This document shows, piece by piece, positions 8,217-18,000 of a stretch of 46,798 nucleotides of DNA. The notes under the pieces were generated by a model. It was not told where the DNA came from. It saw only the letters and a list, made by a program, of their open reading frames with translations, and did not search any database. This DNA is from Acidobacteriota bacterium (GTDB taxonomy: Bacteria; Acidobacteriota; Thermoanaerobaculia; Multivoradales; Multivoraceae). A program made the position numbers and the translations under genes. Every line of letters starts with the position of its first letter. The stretch's first letter is position 1. The stretch spans positions 1 through 46,798 of the forward strand of contig QQVD01000063.1 in NCBI GenBank assembly GCA_003388555.1. Reading direction: 5' to 3'.

Positions 8217-10027
8217 CACGGCGACCCTCCGGCCCGGGCGAGCACCATGCGGCGCGGCGGCGACTCGGGTCGCAGCACGTTGTCGGCCTGCTGCCACTCC
8301 TCGAGCACTGGCGCGATCCCGAGGTAGATCAGGCTCTCGCGCGCCACCTCGGCGAAGACCGGCGCCGCGAGCAGGCCTCCGCTCGGCGTCGCCGCGGGCT
8401 CGTCGAGCATCACCAGGCCGACGAGCCGGGGCCCCCGCGAGGGCGCGAAGCCCACGAACGAGGCCACACGGCCGGTCTCGGACATGCCCTCGCTGCTCGA
8501 CTTCTCGGCGGTCCCGGTCTTGCCCGCGACCCGATAGCCCTCGACTGCCGCGCGCCGGCCGGTGCCCTCCTCCACCACGTGCTCGAGCAGCCGTATCAGC
8601 TCGCGGCGGGTCTTCTCGGAGAGCCGCAGCGGCTGGCCGGCGGGCCTCGCCACCGGCTGCACCTTGCCGTCGCGCCGCAGCGCCCGGACCACGTAGGGAC
8701 GATGCACCTCGCCGCTGAGCAGGGCGGCGTAGGCGTTGGCGAGCTGCAGCGGCGTCACCGAGATGCCGTGGCCGAAGGAGGCGTAGGCGGTGCTCATGGT
8801 GTTCCAGCGCTCGCGCGGACGCACGATGCCGGCGCTCTCGCCGGGCAGGTCGACCCCGGTCGGCACGCCGAAGCCGAAGCCGGTGACCTGGTCGACGAAG
8901 GGCTCGCTGCCGGTGCGCAGCGCGGCCTTGATCATGCCGACGTTGCTCGAGTTGGCCAGCACCTCGCGGAAGGTGAGCACGCCGAAGGGCTTGTGGTCGC
9001 GGATGTACGCCCTGTCGAGGCTCACTCCGCCCATCTCGCAGTCGAAGCGGTCGTCGGGATGCACCGCCAGGGACTCGAGCGCCGCGGCGGCGGTGATCAT
9101 CTTGAAGGTGGACCCCGGTTCGTAGGCGTCCATCACCGCGCGGTTGCGCCAGGTGCGCGCCTCGAAGTCGCGGAAGGAGTTGGGGTCGAAGGAGGGCAGC
9201 GACGCCATCGCCAGGATCGCCGAGTCGCGCGGATCGAGGAAGACGGCACTGCCGGCACGCGATCCGGTCTGGCGCACCGCACGCTCCAGCTCGCGCTCGA
9301 CGATGTGCTGGATGCGGGCGTCGATGGTGAGCAGGAGATCGGCTCCCGGCTGCGCCTGCGGCCCCAGGGCGGTCGGCACCACCATCATGTTGCGGGCGGC
9401 GTCGAGCCGGACCCGGCGCAGCGCCGGCTTGCCGGCGATCTCGGCCTGGTAGCGCGACTCGAGCCCGGCGAGGCCGCGGTTGTCGTGACCGACGAAACCG
9501 AGCACGTGCGCCGCGACCCGACCCATCGGGTAGACGCGGCGGTTCTCGCTCAGCAGGCCCACTCCGGCGATGCCCAGCTCCTCGACTCGCCGCGCTTCGT
9601 CGTGGCCCACCCGCCGCTTGACGTAGACGAAGCTCGACGGGTCGTCGAGCAGGCGGCGCACCCGGGCGGTGTCGAGCGAGAGGCTCTCGGCGAGTCGCCG
9701 TGCGGCGTCGTCACGATCGACCTCGCGCTCGCGCATCAGCTCGGGATCGGCGAAGACGGTGGGCACCTCGACCGAGACGGCGAGCTCGCGGCCCCGCGCG
9801 TCGAGGATCAGCCCGCGAGGCGGATGCTCTTCGATCCGACGCTCCTGCTGCCGTCTCGCCGCCTCCTGGTAGAAGTCGTAGCGGCTGACCTGGAGGTGGT
9901 GGAGGCGCGCCCCCAGGATCACCATCCAGGCTCCGAGGATCACCACCACCGCGACGAGACGGGCCGGTGAGTAGCCTTCGGGCTGGCGGGTGCGGCGCAG
10001 GCGCCGCTCGACGCGGGGCGAGCTCAC
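8216..10027 (-). CDS. ftsI: FtsI-type class B penicillin-binding protein (septal transpeptidase)
   Basis: This family crosslinks peptidoglycan at the septum. About 603 residues: a basic N-terminus, one membrane anchor (LVAVVVILGAWMVILGARL), a dimerisation domain with EHPPRGLILDARGRELA, and a transpeptidase domain with the active-site STFK near residue 307, SSN near 359 and KTGTAEK near 502. No PASTA repeats follow, so it resembles proteobacterial FtsI rather than SpoVD or PBP2x. The GTG start at 10027 overlaps the ftsL stop (GTGA), with a GGGGGAT stretch upstream. The open frame extends to 10429, but that part is ftsL in another frame. Confidence 0.93.
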   Translation of the reverse strand: MSSPRVERRLRRTRQPEGYSPARLVAVVVILGAWMVILGARLHHLQVSRYDFYQEAARRQQERRIEEHPPRGLILDARGRELAVSVEVPTVFADPELMREREVDRDDAARRLAESLSLDTARVRRLLDDPSSFVYVKRRVGHDEARRVEELGIAGVGLLSENRRVYPMGRVAAHVLGFVGHDNRGLAGLESRYQAEIAGKPALRRVRLDAARNMMVVPTALGPQAQPGADLLLTIDARIQHIVERELERAVRQTGSRAGSAVFLDPRDSAILAMASLPSFDPNSFRDFEARTWRNRAVMDAYEPGSTFKMITAAAALESLAVHPDDRFDCEMGGVSLDRAYIRDHKPFGVLTFREVLANSSNVGMIKAALRTGSEPFVDQVTGFGFGVPTGVDLPGESAGIVRPRERWNTMSTAYASFGHGISVTPLQLANAYAALLSGEVHRPYVVRALRRDGKVQPVARPAGQPLRLSEKTRRELIRLLEHVVEEGTGRRAAVEGYRVAGKTGTAEKSSSEGMSETGRVASFVGFAPSRGPRLVGLVMLDEPAATPSGGLLAAPVFAEVARESLIYLGIAPVLEEWQQADNVLRPESPPRRMVLARAGGSP

Positions 10028-10500
10028 CGCCGCGATCCCCCGCCGTTCGAGGTCGACCGCGTGGCTGCGACGCCGGTCGAGCCGGCCGTCGTCGCCTGCG
10101 CCGCTGCCTGCGTCGCCTGTGCCGCCTGGAGCGGTGCCCGTGTGGCGGCCGACGACGGGTCGAGAGGCCGCTCGACGAAGAGGACCTGATCGAAGCGGGG
10201 AGCCCGCAACCCGTGCTCCTCCGCCAGCGCCTCGAGACGCTGTGGGCCCAGCAGGCGTCCGACCTCGACCCGCTGACGACGCCGCTCCTCGAGCAGCTCG
10301 TCGAGCTGCGCCTCGAGCCGCGCGATCTCGTAGCCCTCCTCGATCACCTCCAGATGCACCCAGGCGTAGGCGAGCAGCGCGGCGCCGAGCGGCACCACGA
10401 CCAGCAGCACGATCCCGAGGTCGCGCCAACGGCGGCGATCCCGCTCGCGCACCAGGAAGGTGTTCCTCGCCGCGCGGCCGATGGCGTAGCCGGTCTTCAC
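10024..10500 (-). CDS. ftsL: FtsL-like cell division protein
   Basis: This is a small bitopic protein of 158 residues at the ftsL position between rsmH and ftsI. It has a basic cytoplasmic head, one membrane helix (LGIVLLVVVPLGAALLAYAWV), then a coiled-coil stretch rich in Glu, Leu and Arg (EEGYEIARLEAQLDELLEERR) and a conserved-style ALAEEHGLRAP ending. It continues into a low-complexity Ala/Thr/Gln/Ser/Gly tail not expected in the family. FtsL acts with FtsB and FtsQ to activate FtsW/FtsI. Start is GTG at 10500, behind GAGGGAGATC. Sequence identity in this family is always low, so the call rests on topology and position. Confidence 0.8.
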   Translation of the reverse strand: MKTGYAIGRAARNTFLVRERDRRRWRDLGIVLLVVVPLGAALLAYAWVHLEVIEEGYEIARLEAQLDELLEERRRQRVEVGRLLGPQRLEALAEEHGLRAPRFDQVLFVERPLDPSSAATRAPLQAAQATQAAAQATTAGSTGVAATRSTSNGGGSRR

Positions 10501-10618
10501 GATCTCCCTCGCTGCCGACGGGATCCGGCCACCGCGAAGTCAGTCGCGTTCCTTCCGCACCGGGGCGTCGCCCCGTCGGCCGTCCGGTGATCGGCCTCTC
10601 CCACCTGGAGCTCTCCCG

Positions 10619-11620
10619 TCACAGCCGGCGCGCCGCCCGCAGACGCGCCGAACGGGCCCGTGGGTTGGCGCGCACCTCCTGCCCGGAGGGACGCACCGGC
10701 TTCTTGGTCAGCAGCTCGACGAGACGGGTCTCGGCGCGCTCCCGGCCGGTGGTCGGATCGACCTCCCCGATCGAGTGTCGACGCAGCGAGTGCTTGACGA
10801 TGCGGTCTTCGAGGCTGTGGTAGGAGATGACGACGAGGCGCCCCTCTCCGTCCAGCTGCTCGAGCGAACGATCGAGGAAGTCGCGCAGCCCGGCGAGCTC
10901 CTGGTTGACCTCGATGCGCAGCGCCTGGAAGGTGCGGGTCGCCGGATCGATGGTGCGCCGTCCGGGCGGCGCCGGTGCCACCCGGTGCACCAGATCGCGC
11001 AGTTCGCCGGTGGTCTCGATCGGCGCCTGCTGTCGCCGATCAACCATCGCCCGCGCGATGCGCCGGGCGCGGCGCTCTTCGCCGTAGTCTCTGAGGATCC
11101 TCACCAGGTCACCCTCCGATGATCGGTTGACGAGCTCCGCCGCGGTGATCCCGCAGCTGCGGTCCATGCGCATGTCCAGCGGGGCGTCGTGACGGAAGCT
11201 GAAGCCGCGATCGGCTCGATCGAGCTGCATCGACGAGACACCGAGGTCGGCGAGCACCCCGCCGACGCGATCGATCCCCTGCCGACGCAGCAGCGGGCCG
11301 ATGTCGTCGAAGCGCCCGTGCACCGCGAGGAACCTGGAGCCGAAGCGCTGCAGGCGGCGCGACGCCAGCTCGAGCGCCTCGCGGTCGCGATCGATGCCCA
11401 CCAGGCGAGCGCGCGGCATGCGCTCGAGCAGCGCCTCGGTGTGGCCGCCCAGCCCGAGGGTGCAGTCCACCAGCGTGGCCGCAGCGAGCTCCGGTACGTC
11501 GAACAGCTCGACGACGCGGTCCCGCAGCACCGGCAGGTGCAGGCGCGCAGGCTCGCCATCGCCGTCGCCATCGTTCGCGCCCGGCGGCGTGGGTCGGTGT
11601 TCCTCTCCACTGCGTACCAC
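10619..11620 (-). CDS. rsmH: RsmH (MraW), 16S rRNA (cytosine1402-N4)-methyltransferase
   Basis: RsmH methylates C1402 of 16S rRNA with S-adenosylmethionine, tuning start-codon selection. The product has HLPVLRDRVVELF, the SAM loop LVDCTLGLGGHTEALLERMP, GIDRDREAL, GVLADLGVSSMQLDRADRGFSF, RTFQALRIEVNQEL and VISYHSLEDRIVK, which together define the family. The chosen GTG at 11620 gives 333 residues, close to the usual 310-320; no better start precedes HLPVL in frame, although GGGAG is too close to it to be ideal. It begins 10 bp after mraZ and is followed by a 118-bp gap before ftsL. Confidence 0.93.
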   Translation of the reverse strand: MVRSGEEHRPTPPGANDGDGDGEPARLHLPVLRDRVVELFDVPELAAATLVDCTLGLGGHTEALLERMPRARLVGIDRDREALELASRRLQRFGSRFLAVHGRFDDIGPLLRRQGIDRVGGVLADLGVSSMQLDRADRGFSFRHDAPLDMRMDRSCGITAAELVNRSSEGDLVRILRDYGEERRARRIARAMVDRRQQAPIETTGELRDLVHRVAPAPPGRRTIDPATRTFQALRIEVNQELAGLRDFLDRSLEQLDGEGRLVVISYHSLEDRIVKHSLRRHSIGEVDPTTGRERAETRLVELLTKKPVRPSGQEVRANPRARSARLRAARRL

Positions 11621-11630
11621 CTCCCGGGCT

Positions 11631-12071
11631 TCAGATTCCGCGCTCCGCGAGCGCCTCGAAGTCCGCGTCGGTGAACGGCTCGTCCGACAGGCCCTCCTCG
11701 AAGCGCTCACGGTTCCAGATCTGCAAGTGGTCCCCAGCGGCGCACACGACGACATCGCCGTCGAGCGACGCGGCCTCACGCAGGATCGGTTGCAGGACCA
11801 CCCGCCCCTGACCGTCGATCTCCCCTTCCTGGCCGTAGTACATGACCCGGCGCAGGAACTTCTGACGGGCACGGTCGTTCGACGGCAGCTGCATCAGGCG
11901 CTGCTCGATGCCCTGCCATACGGCGAGCGGATAGAAGAGCGCCGCGTCCCCCACCACCGAGGTCACGAAGACGCGGGTTCCCCACTCCTGTTCGAGCACC
12001 CGACGGAAGTCCGTCGGCACCTTGAACCGGCCCTTGGCGTCGATCTTCGCCGTGCTGGAACCACGAAACAC
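11631..12071 (-). CDS. mraZ: MraZ, AbrB-fold transcriptional regulator of the division and cell wall cluster
   Basis: MraZ is a ring-forming DNA-binding protein with two SpoVT/AbrB-like domains; in studied bacteria it binds repeats before its own gene and represses the dcw operon. The product (146 residues) begins VFRGSSTAKIDAKGRFKVPTDFRR and has the second copy GEIDGQGRVVLQPILREAA; both half-motifs (D.KGR..VP, D.QGR..L) are visible. The GTG at 12071 is chosen because CGAGGAG lies 5 bases upstream; a TTG 30 bp further out (12101) also opens the frame. First gene of the dcw cluster; see the operator-like boxes at 12135-12169. Confidence 0.93.
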   Translation of the reverse strand: MFRGSSTAKIDAKGRFKVPTDFRRVLEQEWGTRVFVTSVVGDAALFYPLAVWQGIEQRLMQLPSNDRARQKFLRRVMYYGQEGEIDGQGRVVLQPILREAASLDGDVVVCAAGDHLQIWNRERFEEGLSDEPFTDADFEALAERGI

Positions 12072-12121
12072 GCGCACTCCTCGAGAGACTCTGCACCCCA
12101 ATGTTGAGGATTTGTGGCAAA

Positions 12122-12149
12122 ATTAGCACTTCTGCTCCACTCTTGTCTA
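12122..12149 (-). promoter_or_regulatory. Probable sigma70-type promoter of mraZ and the dcw cluster
   Basis: On the minus strand, TAGACA (12149-12144) is followed after 16 bases by GCTAAT (12127-12122), in an AT-richer patch that stands out from the surrounding GC-rich sequence. The -35 box matches consensus at five of six positions and the -10 at four. It lies about 50 bp before the mraZ start codon and is interleaved with the MraZ-like boxes. Confidence 0.45.
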
Positions 12150-12169
12150 TTCTGATCCACTCCACTCCA
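12135..12169 (-). promoter_or_regulatory. Candidate MraZ operator: TGGAN boxes at 10-bp spacing
   Basis: Reading the minus strand, TGGAG (12169-12165), TGGAT (12159-12155), the degenerate TAGAC (12149-12145) and TGGAG (12139-12135) recur every 10 bp, with an extra TGGAG between the first two. MraZ in other bacteria binds short direct repeats (TGGGN with 5-bp gaps in E. coli) just before mraZ. The spacing and place agree; the core here is TGGA rather than TGGG. The boxes overlap the proposed -35 element, as expected for repression. Confidence 0.55.
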
Positions 12170-12619
12170 CCGCCTCTCGCACCCCCTCCCGCCGGTCGCC
12201 GCCGAAGGCGCTAAGCCTCCTGTCCTGAGGTGGTTGCGCACGACGCTGGCGGGCACCCGCCGGAGCTTCGACGACAGCGCCCGGGCGACCAGCGCGGCTC
12301 CTGGTGCCAGCGCCCCGCATCCTGGGGACGACGAGCGGACTCCGGCGGTGCGACGAGCCAGCGGTACGCGCTAGGCGCCCAGGGGCGGCGACGCCGGTCG
12401 CGGAGCTCAGCCGCCGGCGTCGGATGCGGTGGGCTGGGTCAGCCGCTGCGGTCGCGGGCTGCTCGACGCCAGCGCTCAGCAGCGACTGCTGGGCACGAGA
12501 GCCCCAGCGGGCGGCCAGCGCACCTCCCACCTCGCAACTCGCATCCGGCAGCTCGATCCGATCCGGGCGAGACCGCAGACCGATCGGACCGGAGGCTCGG
12601 GGCTTGCTGGCTCAGGGCC
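12170..12619. other. Intergenic region upstream of the dcw cluster without recognisable genes
   Basis: About 450 bp between the mraZ promoter region and the stop codon of the PPIase gene. Open frames exist (for example minus strand 12147-12530), but their products are random-looking Arg/Ala/Gly-rich strings with no start context. I looked for RNase P RNA (the GAGGAAAGTCC core) and tRNA on both strands and found neither. Confidence 0.5.
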
Positions 12620-13873
12620 TCAGGAGCCCTGGTCCTCTTCGGCTCCGGGGTCGCCGTCGGGATCCTCGAGGAGGTCCTCGCCGGCTTCTTCCTGCTCCTC
12701 GTCCTCCTCCTCCACCGGCGCCGCGGCAGAGGGGTCGCTGGCCAGGTCGGGACGTGCGAGGTCCTCGAGGATGCGCATGCCGCCCTCGTCGAGGGTGCGG
12801 CCGGTGGCGGTGCGGAACTCCTCGAGGCCGGGCGGCGGCGACGCTTCGTAGTACGCGCGCTGCTCGAGCTCGAGCAGGTATTTCTCCTGCTCGGTGCGCA
12901 TCTTCAGCGCCCGCTCCTCCTCGGCGATGGCCTCGCGCACCTGCTCGAAGGGCTGGATCGAGCTCTCCCGCCGCTCCGTCACCTGCAGCACGTGCACGCC
13001 GCCGCGGGCGACGATCGGCTCGCTGATCTCCCCGGCCTCCAGCTCCCAGGCCGCCTGCTCGAGCTCGGAGGCCAGGTCGCCAGGCCCGACCCAACCGATC
13101 TCGAGCAACCTCACCGCGTCGCCGGCGTCGTCGGCGAGCTGCTGCGGCTCGCCACCCTGCTGCCACTGCTCCCGCAGCCGCGCGGCGATTCGACCCTGTT
13201 CCTCCTCGTCGCTGCTGCCGTCGCCGAGCACCACCAGCTCGCGCACCCGGACCTGCTCCGGCACCAGGAAGTCGTCGGACCGTTGGCGGTAGATCGCGCG
13301 CAGCTCGTCCTCGCTCACCTGGATGCGGGGGAAGAGCTCGCGCCCCATGACCGCCCGGAACAGCAGGTTGTTGGCCAGCGAGTCGCGGAAGCGGTCCAGG
13401 GTGAGACCCTCCTGGGCGAGGGCCATGCGAAGCTGATCGACGTCCTCGAGCTGGAAGCGCTGCATCTGCTCGGCGATCGCGTCCTCGACCTGCTGCTGGC
13501 TGATGACGATACCGAGCTGGTCGGCGCGCGAAGCGATGAGGAGCTCCTCCCAGATCGTGCGCAGCACGCTGGCCGGTGCCTCCGCCAGCGCCCGGTCACG
13601 CTCCTCCTCGGACAGCTCGGGCGCCCGCAGCAGGGCGGCACGTCGGGCCGAGAGCCGGAGCTGGTAGTCGTGCATCGTGGCGATGCGGTCGTTGACCCGC
13701 AGCATCACCCGATTGACCTCCACTGAGCCGGCGGCGGGCGCACCGCCAAACAGCACGGCGAGCAGGAGCACCGCCGGAAGCACGGCGAGCAGCACGCCGC
13801 GCCGTGACCGCGGACGTCTCCGCCGCGGACGCAGCGAGTCGATGACTCGAGATTCTGAGCTGGTGGTCGCCAC
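12620..13873 (-). CDS. SurA-like periplasmic peptidyl-prolyl cis-trans isomerase/chaperone
   Basis: The product has about 417 residues. A basic head and a strong signal/anchor segment (GVLLAVLPAVLLLAVLFGGAPAAG) are followed by a SurA-type N-terminal chaperone domain (VNRVMLRVNDRIATMHDY, then helices with LIASRADQLGIVISQQQVEDAI) and one parvulin domain with EIGWVGPGDL, GEISEPIVARGGVHVLQVTER. It ends in a very acidic, disordered tail (about 35 residues of E/D/G/P). SurA-type proteins help outer-membrane proteins fold. The GTG at 13873 is chosen for the GGGAGACGACC ahead of it and because it places the signal peptide near the start. It is the second of two adjacent PPIase genes after mfd. Confidence 0.82.
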   Translation of the reverse strand: MATTSSESRVIDSLRPRRRRPRSRRGVLLAVLPAVLLLAVLFGGAPAAGSVEVNRVMLRVNDRIATMHDYQLRLSARRAALLRAPELSEEERDRALAEAPASVLRTIWEELLIASRADQLGIVISQQQVEDAIAEQMQRFQLEDVDQLRMALAQEGLTLDRFRDSLANNLLFRAVMGRELFPRIQVSEDELRAIYRQRSDDFLVPEQVRVRELVVLGDGSSDEEEQGRIAARLREQWQQGGEPQQLADDAGDAVRLLEIGWVGPGDLASELEQAAWELEAGEISEPIVARGGVHVLQVTERRESSIQPFEQVREAIAEEERALKMRTEQEKYLLELEQRAYYEASPPPGLEEFRTATGRTLDEGGMRILEDLARPDLASDPSAAAPVEEEDEEQEEAGEDLLEDPDGDPGAEEDQGS

Positions 13874-14152
13874 GGTCGTCTCCCGATGCTGGTTCTCTCT
13901 TCGTCTCCACCCGATCGACGCGGCGCGCTCTTCATCCCCTGCGACGTTCTGCTGCGCGGCGGGCCTCGCAGCCGGCGGGTGCTGCGGGTGCAACCGTGGT
14001 CGACCCCGTCTACCTTCCGACCCGTCGGGAGCAAGCGCCCAGAGGGTGTCGCGCGCCGACGACCGGTCGGCCCGGCCTCGGCCCGCGTCGCCCACTCCGG
14101 AGGCGATCCGTCGGTCTCGACCGCCGGAGTCCCTGCCCGCCGGTGGGGCGCC

Positions 14153-15058
14153 TCAGGCGGATCCCGCGTCGCGGCCCGAGGGGGTCAGATCGTCCTGCAC
14201 CACGAAGGGCAGGTTGGTGCGAGCCACCTCGACATTGTAGCGGCTCCAGGCCTCCTCGAGCAGGTCGCGATAGGCCCGGTCGGCTGCCTCCCGGCGCAGC
14301 TGGACGGCGATCTCGCCGCGCGCTTCGGCGAGCGGCACCTTGCCTGCGGGCATGCGGCGATCGACCGCGAAGAGATGGAAGCCGTACTCCTCCTCGACGA
14401 TCGGCGTGATCTCGCCAGCCGGCGTCGCGAAGACCACCGCCGCGATCTTCGGGCTGAGCTCGTCGCGCGACAGTTCCGTGGTCACCTCGCCCGCCGGGTC
14501 CGAGGCGATGTCGAGGGCCACCTGCTCCCAGGCGACCCCCGAGGCGAGGGCACTCGCCGCCGCCTCCGCCTGCTCGCGACTGGTCAGCAGCATCTGGCGC
14601 AGCTCGACGCGCTCCGGGCGCACGAAGCGCTCGGAATCGGCGGCGTAGCGCGCCGCGATCTCCTCCTCGCTCGGCGCCGGATCGGCGCGCGCCGCGAGCA
14701 GCACCTCGGCCGCGATCAGCGGCGAATCGCCGCGATGCAGCAGCTCGCGCTCTCGCGCCAGGCGCACCAGCAGCTCGTCGTCGAGGAAGCGGCTGAAGAG
14801 AGCCGCCATCACAGCGCCCTCGAGCGACGTCGGGTCCTCGCCGAGCTGCGTCAGGTAGAGCTCGAAGTCGTCGTAGGTGAGGTCCTCGCCGTCGATTCGC
14901 GCCACCACCCCGGGACCGAAGCGCGTCGGCTCGTCGTCACAGGCGAGCTGCAAGGAGACGAGGCCCACGACGACCAGCGCGGCGACCGGCCTCGCAGCCA
15001 TCCTGACGGTCCGGGGCGGAGCGTCGGAGCCGCACAGAGAGCGGTGCCCGCCGCTCAC
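14153..15058 (-). CDS. Parvulin-type peptidyl-prolyl isomerase, probably exported (possible lipoprotein)
   Basis: The product has 301 residues with a hydrophobic segment AALVVVGLVSLQLACDD that could be a lipoprotein signal, although Gln-Leu before Ala-Cys fits the lipobox only loosely. It is followed by a SurA_N-like helical part and a PPIC domain (RPERVELRQMLLTSREQAEAA, VTTELSRDELSPKIAAVVFATPAGEITPIVEEEYGFHLFAVDRR). The GTG start at 15058 overlaps the mfd stop (GTGA) and has GGAGGC seven bases upstream; an internal ATG at 15001 would give a shorter, more standard signal peptide. Likely a folding helper at the outer face of the inner membrane, like PrsA or PpiD. Confidence 0.8.
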   Translation of the reverse strand: MSGGHRSLCGSDAPPRTVRMAARPVAALVVVGLVSLQLACDDEPTRFGPGVVARIDGEDLTYDDFELYLTQLGEDPTSLEGAVMAALFSRFLDDELLVRLARERELLHRGDSPLIAAEVLLAARADPAPSEEEIAARYAADSERFVRPERVELRQMLLTSREQAEAAASALASGVAWEQVALDIASDPAGEVTTELSRDELSPKIAAVVFATPAGEITPIVEEEYGFHLFAVDRRMPAGKVPLAEARGEIAVQLRREAADRAYRDLLEEAWSRYNVEVARTNLPFVVQDDLTPSGRDAGSA

Positions 15059-18000
15059 GCCACCGCCTCCGCACGCGGCGCCTCGATGCGCTGCAGCGTG
15101 GCCTGGGCGACCGCCAGGCTCTCGCGACCGGGCACCCGGTCGAGAGTCAGCACGCCGCTGGGGGAGAACGACGCGTCGCCGCGCTCGGCGACGAGCTCGA
15201 TGAGCCGCTCGACGTCGACCCGGGCGTCGCGCCGCATGCGGATCACCAGCGACCCCTGCGACGACACGATCGACTGCACCCGCAGCCGCTCGGCGAGCTG
15301 CTTCAGCGTCGCCGCCCTGACCAGGGAGCGCACCTCCTCCGGCGGCGGGCCGAAGCGGTCCTCCATCTCCTCCAGGATCTCACTGGGCTCGTCCTCCCCG
15401 GCGGCCAGGCGCCGGTAGAGGTCCATGCGCAGGTTGACCTCCGCCACGTAGTCCTCGGGGATCGACATGGCGATCGGCAGGTCGATCTGGGCCGAGACCG
15501 CCGTCGCGACCTCCTCTCCCTGCAGCTCGCGAACGGTCTCCTCGAGCATCTTCAGGTAGGTGTCGATCCCCAGGTCCGAGATGTGCCCGCTCTGCTCGGC
15601 GCCCAGCAGGTCGCCGGCGCCGCGGATCTCGAGATCGCGCGCCGCGATGCGGAATCCGGAGCCGAGCTCGGTGAACTCCTCGATCGCCCGCAACCGCCTG
15701 CGCGCCTCCTCGGTGAGCACCCGGTCGGCAGGGATCGTCAGGTAGCAGAAGGCGAGCTGGTCGCTACGCCCCACCCGGCCCCGCAGCTGGTAGAGCTGGG
15801 CCAGTCCGTAGCGTTCGGCGTGGTGCACGATCATCGTGTTGACGCTCGGAATGTCGATCCCGTTCTCGATGATGGTGGTGGCGAGCAGCAGATCGTAGCG
15901 CCCCTCCTTGAACGCCTGCATGCGCTCGGAGAGGGCGCGCTCGTCGAGCTGACCGTGCCCGACCGTCATGCGCAGGCCAGGGACCAGCTCCTGCAGCTGG
16001 GCGCTGACCTGTTCGATGTCCTCGACCCGGTTGTGCACGAAGTAGATCTGGCCGCCGCGCTCGAGCTCGAACTCGATGACGTCGCGCACCAGGTCGGTGG
16101 AGAACGGAACCACCTGTGTCTCCACCGCCATGCGGTCCTTCGGCGGCGACTCGATCGTCGACAGGTCGCGCACCCCGGCGAGCGACATCTGCAACGTCCT
16201 CGGCACCGGGGTGGCAGAGAGCGACAGCACGTGCATGTCGCGGCGCAGGGCCTTCAGCTTCTCCTTGTGCCCGACTCCGAAACGCTGCTCCTCGTCGATC
16301 ACCAGCAGGCCCAGCTTGGCGAAGCCCAGGTCCTGGCTCAGCAACCGGTGGGTGCCGATCAGGATGTCGACCTCGCCCGCCTTCACCCGTTGGCGGATCT
16401 CGCGCACCTCGGCGGGGGTCCGGAAGCGCGAGATCATGTCGATCTCGACCGGGAACTCGGCGAAGCGGGAGCGCAGCGTCTGCAGATGCTGGGCGGCCAG
16501 GATCGTGGTCGGAGCGAGCAGCGCCACCTGGTAGCCGTTGTCGACCGTCTTGAAGGCGGCCCGCATCGCCACCTCGGTCTTGCCGAAGCCGACGTCGCCG
16601 CAGAGCAGGCGGTCCATCGGTCGGCCACTCTCCAGATCGCGTTTGATCTCCTCGATGGCGACCAGCTGGTCCTCGGTCTCGGTGTGCTCGAAGGCGAGCT
16701 CGAAGAGGTTCTGTTCGTCGCTGTCGGGTCCGATCCGCGGCGCGTCGGCGATCTTGCGCGCCGCGTACAGCTCGAGCAGGTCGACTGCCAGCTTCTGCAG
16801 TCCCCGCCGCACCCGGCTCTTCTTGCGACTCCAACTGCTGCCACCGAGCTTGTCGAGGCGTGGCGACAGGCCCTCGACCCCGGAGTAGCGCTGCACCAGG
16901 TCGAGGCGGTGCAGCGGCAGCAACAGGGTGCGCCCGTCGGCGTACTCGATCTCCATCACCTCGGTGGCGCTGCCGGCCCTGCGCCGCAGCTCGCGCAGAG
17001 TCGGCGGCAGCTGGCTCTGGCTCGCCGCCGCCTCGTCGGCCGACCCCCCGGCGGAGAGGCTGCGCATGCCGATGAACTGGCCGATGCCGTGCTCTTCGTG
17101 CACCACGAACTCCCCCACCTTGAGATCGCGCATGCCGGAGAGGAAGGGACGCAGTCGCGAGCGGGAGCGTCGCGGCGTGCGCAGCGGGAAGAGCTGCAGA
17201 TCGGAGAAGACGGTGATGCCCGCCGCGGGCAACCGGAAGCCGCGTTGCAGGCTGCCCGCGACCAGTTCGACTCCGGACGCGGCGGGATCGATCTGCCGTT
17301 GCAGGAGCATCTCGCGCAGCCGCTCCTCGTTGCCCTCGGAGACGACGAAGACGACCCGGTCGCCGCGGGCCCGTGCCGTGTCGACCTCGCGCGGAAGCCG
17401 CGGCAGCTGCCCGACCAGCATGTCTGTCGGCGTGGCGCCGAAATCGACCGCGCCCGAGACCGCCGATCCTGGCGACGCCGCGGCGCCGCCGGGAGGCTGG
17501 GGCGAACCGAGCCTGGTCACGGGGCCGAGCTCGCCGATCCGATGGTCGGCCTCGTCGATCAGCCGACGCACCGCGGCGAAGGGCAGCAGCAGGTCGGCGG
17601 AAGCGACCGCCAGGCGACCGGCGGCACGGCGCGAGTCGAACTCGTCCTCGAGCACCTCCTGGTGGTGCTCGATCTCCCGCAGCAGCAGCGCCGGATCGAG
17701 ACAGACCACCCGTCGCGGGCGCAGCGATTCGAGGTCGCCGAGTCCACGCAGCTCGTCCTCCAGCGCCGGCAGGTAGTTCTCCCAACCCGGGAAGCCCTCT
17801 CCGCTGCGCAGCATGGCGAGTCGCTCGCCGGCCTCGCCGCTGGTCTCGACCCCGAGCTGCTCGAGCCGGTCGGCGAGCAATCCGGCGCGCTCGGGACCGG
17901 CCGGCAGCAGCGACAGCGGCAGGATGCGGACCTCCTCCAGCGAGGCACCCGAACGCTGTGACGCGAGGTCGAAGGCCCTGATCGACTCGACCTGGTCGCC

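Noticed and set aside
12147-12530. 127-codon minus-strand gene between mraZ and the PPIase gene
   Set aside because: Random-looking basic composition, overlaps the mraZ promoter, and no ribosome-binding site.
12170-12619. RNase P RNA or another structural RNA upstream of mraZ
   Set aside because: The conserved GAGGAAAGTCC-type core and matching 3' element are absent on both strands.
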